DNA of 64,000 nt from Heloderma charlesbogerti (taxonomy: Eukaryota > Chordata > Lepidosauria > Squamata > Helodermatidae): the NCBI GenBank assembly GCA_026122225.1, contig JANEZZ010000468.1, positions 831,001 through 895,000 on the forward strand. Reading direction: 5' to 3'. Below, one piece after another: positions 63,392 through 64,000 of the stretch. Both the position numbers and the translations under genes were made by a program. Under the pieces are notes generated by a model that saw only the letters and a program-made list of their open reading frames with translations, did not search any database and had not been told where the DNA came from. Every line of letters begins with the position of its first letter. The first letter of the stretch is position 1.

Positions 63392-63574
63392 CTGGGAAAA
63401 CACAAAGAGGGAAGGGCTATGCATTCATCAGGTGGCTCAGCTTGAAATACAATTTGCCTGTTGGTTGAAGATTCATTAAATCCTACAGATTTAAGACTTG
63501 GTCAAACAAGCACCCAGCATCTGATACCATTTGGTAGCAATGGATATATACGTCAGAGCCAGTGGCATCAGCTG

Positions 63575-63707
63575 TCAGCCTTCCCCAGCTTTGTGCCCTC
63601 TGGATGTTTTGGCTTCAACACTCATCAGCCACCATGGCCAATGGTCAGGATGATGGACATCACAGTCTAAAACATCTGGAGATACCTGGGTTAGGGAAGG
63701 CAGAATT
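63575..63707. mobile_element. Fold-back MITE, CAGCCTTCCCC type
   Basis: 'cagccttccccagctttgtgccctctggatgttttggct' is mirrored by 'tctaaaacatctggagatacctgggttagggaaggcag'. It lies about 185 bp upstream, in gene direction, of the WW exon. Confidence 0.8.
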
Positions 63708-63739
63708 AAGTCAATAAGCTCCCCTTCCTCCATCTTTCC

Positions 63740-63870
63740 ATGCATGTGCAATACAATGAGTAATTATTAATTACTGGTTAATTAATAATTAGTCATTACT
63801 GGTGACTAATTATTTTATCTAATTACTAATTATTGATTTGCATTTTAATTACTAATGATAAGTTGTTTAA
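63740..63870 (+). repeat. TAATTA-rich low-complexity tract
   Basis: Repeated 'attaattactggttaattaataattag' words: a simple A/T repeat. Confidence 0.75.
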
Positions 63871-63921
63871 AGGATAAACATCACCAATGTACCTTTAAAA
63901 AAGAGAAAATAATAAGTGAAC

Positions 63922-64000
63922 GTATATAGCTGCCTTCCAGTGTGTCAGGCCAGTGATACATCTGGCTCACCCATAATCCACTCTTGACTAGTAGCCACTG
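63922..64000 (-). mobile_element. tRNA-derived SINE tail, truncated by window edge
   Basis: 'tatagctgccttccagtgtgtcaggccagtgatacatctggctca' is the reversed tail of the SINE at 26589 (GACTCGGTATAAGGCAGCTT). The element runs on past the right edge. Confidence 0.7.

Noticed and set aside
62909..62911. Treating MSSKAG as the only start of the gene
   Set aside because: The frame is open upstream and joins in phase to a WW-module exon, so this Met is probably internal in long isoforms.

Overview
This window is vertebrate nuclear DNA, most likely from a squamate reptile (lizard or snake). The evidence is the mixture of transposable-element debris: a BovB/RTE LINE 3' end, CR1 and CR1-like 3' ends, L2-like LINE fragments, two kinds of tRNA-derived SINE, and many short fold-back and hAT-type MITEs. 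The single recognisable gene has long repeat-filled introns with GT-AG splice sites. Nothing prokaryotic, plasmid or viral was seen. The species cannot be named from this stretch.

The gene is PLEKHA6 (pleckstrin homology domain-containing A6) on the minus strand, read from right to left. I located 19 coding exons between 63391 and 2111. Together they give 2704 nt of uninterrupted frame with matching phases at every junction, about 901 codons. In order they encode: the second half of a WW module (63311-63391); the segment holding the internal methionine used as the start in short isoforms (62810-62924); a PH domain split over four exons (61804 to 46265); two large low-complexity, Ser/Pro/Arg-rich exons (44121-44612 and 41772-42282); three phase-0 cassette-type exons (39777-39863, 36248-36301, 29653-29733); a coiled-coil block (24802 to 12169); and Ser/Pro-rich C-terminal exons (9256 to 2111). 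The 5' exons with the first half of the WW module and the promoter lie to the right of 64000. The remaining C-terminal exons lie to the left of position 1. No other host gene is supported.

The rest is intronic. Its main content is: (i) a palindromic MITE family with a 'TCCAGATGTTTTGG' core, about 16 copies; (ii) a longer MITE of 320-360 bp with CAGGGGTG-type ends, 7 copies, four of them with 8-bp target-site duplications; (iii) other hAT-type and fold-back elements; (iv) LINE remnants of the L2, CR1 and RTE/BovB clades; (v) tRNA-derived SINEs, including truncated minus-strand copies at both window edges; and (vi) a probable solo LTR at 16754-19179 inserted into a CR1-like tail and itself carrying two younger insertions.

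The most interesting points are the nested-insertion history at 16.7-19.2 kb, the perfect-duplication hAT MITE at 35.3 kb, the MITE inside a SINE at 26.7 kb, and the alternative-exon architecture of PLEKHA6 with its atypical WW exon. I found no evidence for a wholly new biological system; the novelty is in repeat families and isoform structure.
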